Positions 6,922 to 9,749 of a DNA stretch of 9,749 bases are shown here, in pieces. This DNA comes from Bacteriovoracaceae bacterium. Lineage in GTDB: Bacteria > Bdellovibrionota > UBA1018. A program made the translations under genes and the position numbers. Positions within the stretch are counted from its first letter, which is position 1. Each line of letters begins with the position of its first letter. The DNA is taken from the NCBI GenBank assembly GCA_947500275.1, contig CANMSW010000070.1, positions 1-9,749 of the forward strand, read 5' to 3'. The notes under the pieces are model-generated. The model was not told the origin of the DNA and did no database searches. It saw only the letters and a program-made list of their open reading frames with translations.

Positions 6922-6962
6922 TAAAAAGAAAGCCCACCCAGGTCAAAGTTGCCTGGATGGGC
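6922..6962 (-). terminator. Rho-independent terminator of the ATP synthase operon
   Basis: Read on the minus strand, an 11-base arm GCCCATCCAGG (6962-6952) pairs with CCTGGGTGGGC (6942-6932) across a 9-base loop. One pair is a G-U wobble. The stem is followed at once by the T-rich run TTTCTTTTT (6931-6923). It begins 23 bases after the atpC stop codon, where the operon's terminator would be expected. On the plus strand the stem has no matching T-run, so it should act in the atp direction only. Confidence 0.88.
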
Positions 6963-6985
6963 ACTTGAGTAGGTAAAAGATGGGC

Positions 6986-7396
6986 TTAATTTACTGCACT
7001 TTGACGAATCAGTGCGCGCTGAAGCTTCAACTCATACTTCCTAAAATCAGACGCGGTGAGTGACGCCTCAGAGAGCATCTTGAGCGCCTTTTGTTGAGCC
7101 TGGCGAGCGCGGTCAACGCTGATCTCGCCCTTGAGCTCGATCGTCTCAGCCGTAACCGTCAGGTGCCCACCACTGAGGCGGAAGAACCCGCTCGAAAAAA
7201 CACCGCTGGTGAGAGTCTGGTCCTTCGCAAGCGTAAACTCAAACATCCCCGTCTCAAGAGTTCCAACCATTTGAATATGATCTGGAAGAACCTCGATCTC
7301 GCCTTCAGATGTGTTGAAATGCGCTCGCGTGATCTCTACGTTTTCCAACAGGCGCCGCTCTGGCGACAAAACCGTCACAAGAATTGTTTTCGACAC
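6986..7396 (-). CDS. atpC: ATP synthase F1 epsilon subunit
   Basis: The 136-residue product is of normal length. It has the N-terminal beta-sandwich (about 1-85) with the family pattern SPERRLLENVEI...TSEGEIEVLPDHIQMVGTLETG, followed by two C-terminal helices (about 92-135) rich in Ala, Gln, Lys and Arg. Epsilon sits on the gamma stalk, couples F1 to the c-ring, and its C-terminal helices can inhibit ATP hydrolysis. The start is GTG (7396-7394), chosen because GAGGAG (7408-7403) sits 6 bases before it and the protein aligns from the first residues. It is the last gene of the operon, 84 bases after atpD with a strong inverted repeat in the gap and a terminator downstream. Confidence 0.96.
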   Translation of the reverse strand: MSKTILVTVLSPERRLLENVEITRAHFNTSEGEIEVLPDHIQMVGTLETGMFEFTLAKDQTLTSGVFSSGFFRLSGGHLTVTAETIELKGEISVDRARQAQQKALKMLSEASLTASDFRKYELKLQRALIRQSAVN

Positions 7397-7424
7397 AAGA
7401 AACTCCTCGCCGCTTCAAACAGAA

Positions 7425-7467
7425 ACGAAGGGGGTTTCACGCTGACTTACCGCGTGAAACCCTTCGT
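7425..7467 (-). repeat. Long inverted repeat (RNA hairpin) between atpD and atpC
   Basis: Arms at 7425-7442 and 7452-7467 are complementary over 16 pairs, interrupted only by two extra bases in the G run of one arm, with a 9-base loop. On the atp transcript this hairpin begins 13 bases after the atpD stop and ends 28 bases before the atpC start. The bases after it on the minus strand (TTCTGTTTGAAG) are only mildly T-rich, so it is not a canonical terminator. It could attenuate transcription, protect the atpD message end or tune epsilon translation. Confidence 0.8.
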
Positions 7468-7480
7468 CAACTCATCGTGA

Positions 7481-8902
7481 TTACGAGATGGTTTTTGCCT
7501 TCTCGATTGCGTCTTCGATCGTTCCAACGAGGTAGAAGGCCTGCTCAGGAAGCCCATCGTGCTTGCCGTCGCAGATTTCTTTGAAAGAACGGATCGTGTC
7601 TTCGATTTTCACAAAGCGACCTGGGATACCGGTGAACTGCTCTGCCACGAAGAATGGCTGAGACAAGAAGCGCTGAATCTTACGGGCGCGAGCCACCGTA
7701 ACTTTATCTTCCTCAGACAACTCATCCATACCCAGAATTGCAATAATATCTTGCAGGTCTTTATAACGCTGCAGGACCAACTGCACTTGGCGAGCTACGC
7801 CATAATGCTCAGCTCCAACCACTTGAGGGTCCAGAACGCGGGAAGTCGAAGCAAGAGGATCTACCGCTGGATAAATACCCAACTCAGAAATCGCACGCGA
7901 CAAGTTCGTCGTAGCGTCCAAGTGAGCGAAGGTCGTCGCCGGAGCCGGATCGGTGTAGTCATCGGCCGGAACGTAAATCGCTTGAATGGAAGTAATAGAG
8001 CCCTTCGTGGTGGATGTGATCCGCTCTTGAAGCTCACCCATCTCAGTGGCGAGAGTCGGCTGGTATCCGACGGCGGAAGGAATACGTCCGAGGAGCGCGG
8101 ACACTTCCGAGCCTGCTTGAGTGAAGCGGAAAATGTTATCCACGAAAAGCAGAACGTCCTGGTTTTCTTCGTCGCGGAAGTACTCCGCAATCGACAGTGC
8201 GGACAAAGCCACACGTGCGCGCGCTCCGGGTGGCTCGTTCATTTGACCGTAAACGAGCGCGGTCTTTTCGAGGACGCCCGACTCCTTCATCTCCATCCAG
8301 AGATCGTTTCCTTCACGGGTACGCTCACCCACACCGGCGAACACGGAGAAACCACCGTGTTGTTTTGCGATATTGTGAATCAATTCCATGATGAGAACGG
8401 TCTTGCCGACGCCTGCGCCACCGAACAGCCCGATTTTTCCACCCCGCGCATAAGGCGCGAGCAAGTCGACAACCTTGATGCCGGTATAGAACGGCTGAAT
8501 GTTCACCGTCTGATCCGTGAAGCTCGGTGCCTTACGGTGAATCGGATAGAATTTTTTTGCCTTCACTTCGCCCATTTCATCAACGGGCTCGCCAACCACG
8601 TTCAAAATACGTCCGAGCGTCTCACGACCGACGGGAACCATAATTTGGTTGCCGGTATCTTGAGCCGGCTGGCCGCGGGTCAAGCCCTCGGTGCTGTCCA
8701 TGGCAATGCAGCGAACGGTGCTCTCACCCAAGTGTTGGGCCACTTCGAGAACGAGGTTCCACTCACGATTATCGATAGATTTGTTCGTGACGCGGACTGC
8801 GTTTTTAATTTCAGGAAGACGGCCTCCGTCGAACTCAATGTCGACGACCGGTCCGATGACCTGCTTAATACGACCTGTGCTTTGCGATGCGCTTGCTGAC
8901 AT
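7481..8902 (-). CDS. atpD: ATP synthase F1 beta subunit
   Basis: This is the catalytic nucleotide-binding subunit of the F1 hexamer (alpha3-beta3), which makes ATP from ADP and phosphate as gamma rotates. The 473 residues are of normal length. Visible motifs are an N-terminal beta-barrel (GRIKQVIGPVVDIEF), Walker A GGAGVGKT at 161-168, the catalytic glutamate E193 in GERTREGND, Walker B LLFVDNIFRF ending at D255, SALLGRIPSAVGYQPTL, PADDYTDPAP, and an intact DELSEED loop at 393-399 that contacts gamma. The N-terminal extension MSASASQST before the barrel is short and polar. The ATG start is supported by AAGGAG (8915-8910) 7 bases upstream, a strong ribosome site that fits the three-copy stoichiometry. 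It is preceded by atpG and followed by atpC on the same strand. Confidence 0.99.
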   Translation of the reverse strand: MSASASQSTGRIKQVIGPVVDIEFDGGRLPEIKNAVRVTNKSIDNREWNLVLEVAQHLGESTVRCIAMDSTEGLTRGQPAQDTGNQIMVPVGRETLGRILNVVGEPVDEMGEVKAKKFYPIHRKAPSFTDQTVNIQPFYTGIKVVDLLAPYARGGKIGLFGGAGVGKTVLIMELIHNIAKQHGGFSVFAGVGERTREGNDLWMEMKESGVLEKTALVYGQMNEPPGARARVALSALSIAEYFRDEENQDVLLFVDNIFRFTQAGSEVSALLGRIPSAVGYQPTLATEMGELQERITSTTKGSITSIQAIYVPADDYTDPAPATTFAHLDATTNLSRAISELGIYPAVDPLASTSRVLDPQVVGAEHYGVARQVQLVLQRYKDLQDIIAILGMDELSEEDKVTVARARKIQRFLSQPFFVAEQFTGIPGRFVKIEDTIRSFKEICDGKHDGLPEQAFYLVGTIEDAIEKAKTIS

Positions 8903-8909
8903 CTTTACT

Positions 8910-8915
8910 CTCCTT
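8910..8915 (-). promoter_or_regulatory. Strong Shine-Dalgarno of atpD
   Basis: AAGGAG on the minus strand lies 7 bases before the atpD ATG. It fixes the start codon and is the best ribosome site in the window, in keeping with the need for three beta subunits per complex. Confidence 0.85.
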
Positions 8916-8925
8916 AAATACTGCC

Positions 8926-8951
8926 CTGGTCTTGCCGGTGGGCTCGACCAG
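8926..8951 (-). repeat. Small inverted repeat between atpG and atpD
   Basis: CTGGTC (minus strand 8951-8946) and GACCAG (8931-8926) form a 6-base-pair stem around a 14-base loop, extendable by G-U pairs. It lies between the atpG stop and the atpD ribosome site. No T-run follows, so it is not a terminator. It may be an intercistronic structure affecting message stability or translation, or a chance match. Confidence 0.4.
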
Positions 8952-8980
8952 AAAACCCAGTGAACCTATATCGTTTACGC

Positions 8981-9749
8981 TTAAGCTGACTTCTGGGACT
9001 CGCTTCCAGAAATAATCTCGAGCAACTCTTTAGTAATCCCGGCCTGGCGCTGTTTGTTATACTCCAGCGTCAACATACGAATCATATCACCCGCATTGTC
9101 CGTTGCATTCGACATGGCAGTCATCCGAGCACCATGTTCGCCTGCCTGGGACTCGAGCAATACGCGGTAAGCCTGTGCCGCAAAGTTCTTGCGGAGCAAT
9201 AGCTCGAGAACCTCGGTCGCACTTGGCTTGATCATCTCAACCTGGCCTGACGTAGCGCTTCCGTCTTGGGTCTTCCCTTCAACAGGCAAGAAACGCTCGC
9301 TGACCGGGGTTTGTATACCCGCGTTTTTGAACTCGTTATATACGAAATGAACTTCCGTATATTTGCCAGATTCAAAAAGCTTGATCAGTTCGCCAGCTAC
9401 TTTCTTGGCGATGCTATAAGTGACCTTGCCGCCGAACTCCGGGAAGTGAAATCCGATTGTCCGACCGCGACCGCGGAAGAAATCGTATCCACGCCTTCCT
9501 ACACAGCCGAGCTCCACTCGGTCATAGTTCCCGCGATTCACTTCGAGCCATCGCTGTGCAGCACGGATCACGTTACCGTTGAACCCACCGCAAAGACCAC
9601 GATCCGAGGTAACCACCACCAACAGGACTGAGCTCTGGCCTTCCACAGACTCGCCCGCACGCCGAAGCAACGGGCTCTTTACTGCAGCAGCACTTTCCGC
9701 GCTTGAGGCCAGCTCGATCAGAGACTGTATCTCCTTTGCGTAAGGCCGA
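8981..9749 (-). CDS. atpG: ATP synthase F1 gamma subunit (5' end beyond window)
   Basis: This is the central rotor stalk subunit that turns inside the alpha3-beta3 ring and links it to the membrane c-ring. 255 codons are visible. The frame stays open from the TAA at 8981-8983 to the window edge, so roughly the first 35 residues, including the start of the N-terminal coiled coil, are missing if the length is usual (about 290). The visible sequence begins with the family element RPYAKEIQSL, continues with the strongly conserved LLVVVTSDRGLCGGFN, and ends with the C-terminal helix SEAR-type region (here GEHGARMTAMSNATDNA...LTLEYNKQRQAGITKELLEI). An internal TTG at 9670-9668 (residue 27 of the visible part) should not be taken as the start, because conserved gamma sequence lies upstream of it. 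It sits 78 bases before atpD in the operon. Confidence 0.98.
   Translation of the reverse strand, partial: RPYAKEIQSLIELASSAESAAAVKSPLLRRAGESVEGQSSVLLVVVTSDRGLCGGFNGNVIRAAQRWLEVNRGNYDRVELGCVGRRGYDFFRGRGRTIGFHFPEFGGKVTYSIAKKVAGELIKLFESGKYTEVHFVYNEFKNAGIQTPVSERFLPVEGKTQDGSATSGQVEMIKPSATEVLELLLRKNFAAQAYRVLLESQAGEHGARMTAMSNATDNAGDMIRMLTLEYNKQRQAGITKELLEIISGSESQKSA

Noticed and set aside
7559..8899. 446-codon open frame on the plus strand opposite atpD
   Set aside because: It lies almost exactly antisense to a certain atpD. Long antisense frames arise from codon bias in highly expressed genes, and the translation shows no protein-like pattern.

Overview
The window looks like a stretch of chromosome from a Gram-negative, proteobacteria-like organism. 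It has an F-type ATP synthase operon, the MEP isoprenoid pathway gene dxs, a lipoprotein with a standard lipobox, and base composition somewhat above half G+C by eye. The order xseB-dxs-tlyA is a familiar arrangement in delta-type proteobacteria and their relatives such as Bdellovibrionota and Myxococcota. That placement is an inference from gene order, not a phylogenetic result. No mobile element, CRISPR array, tRNA, rRNA or prophage gene was seen.

Right part (about 6920-9749, minus strand): the end of the ATP synthase operon, in the order atpG (gamma, start beyond the window), atpD (beta) and atpC (epsilon). A rho-independent terminator follows atpC. Both intergenic gaps in the operon contain inverted repeats, and the one between atpD and atpC is long and strong. 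The three products are parts of the F1 head and rotor stalk that make or hydrolyse ATP at the inner membrane.

Middle part (4069-6870): two poorly characterised genes that converge with 18 bases between them. On the minus strand, behind its own predicted promoter, lies a 686-residue membrane-anchored protein. It has a long polar linker and a beta-rich C-terminal half containing a carboxypeptidase-regulatory-like domain. On the plus strand lies a small probable exported protein of unknown function.

Left part (1-3976, minus strand): a compact probable operon of xseB (exonuclease VII small subunit), dxs (1-deoxy-D-xylulose-5-phosphate synthase), tlyA (rRNA 2'-O-methyltransferase) and a lipoprotein with a patatin-like fold. 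The xseB stop and dxs start overlap, and tlyA and the lipoprotein gene are 2 bases apart. The last gene fills positions 1-1066 without a stop codon and runs off the window. Its patatin-type landmarks align, but both catalytic residues appear replaced, which suggests a lipid-anchored pseudoenzyme. This is the most unusual item in the window.

Other points worth a look: the DXS is internally shortened where the family normally has a flexible loop and carries an extra insert elsewhere; there is a possible 18-codon leader reading frame between dxs and tlyA; and the 686-residue protein may contain a duplicated beta domain.
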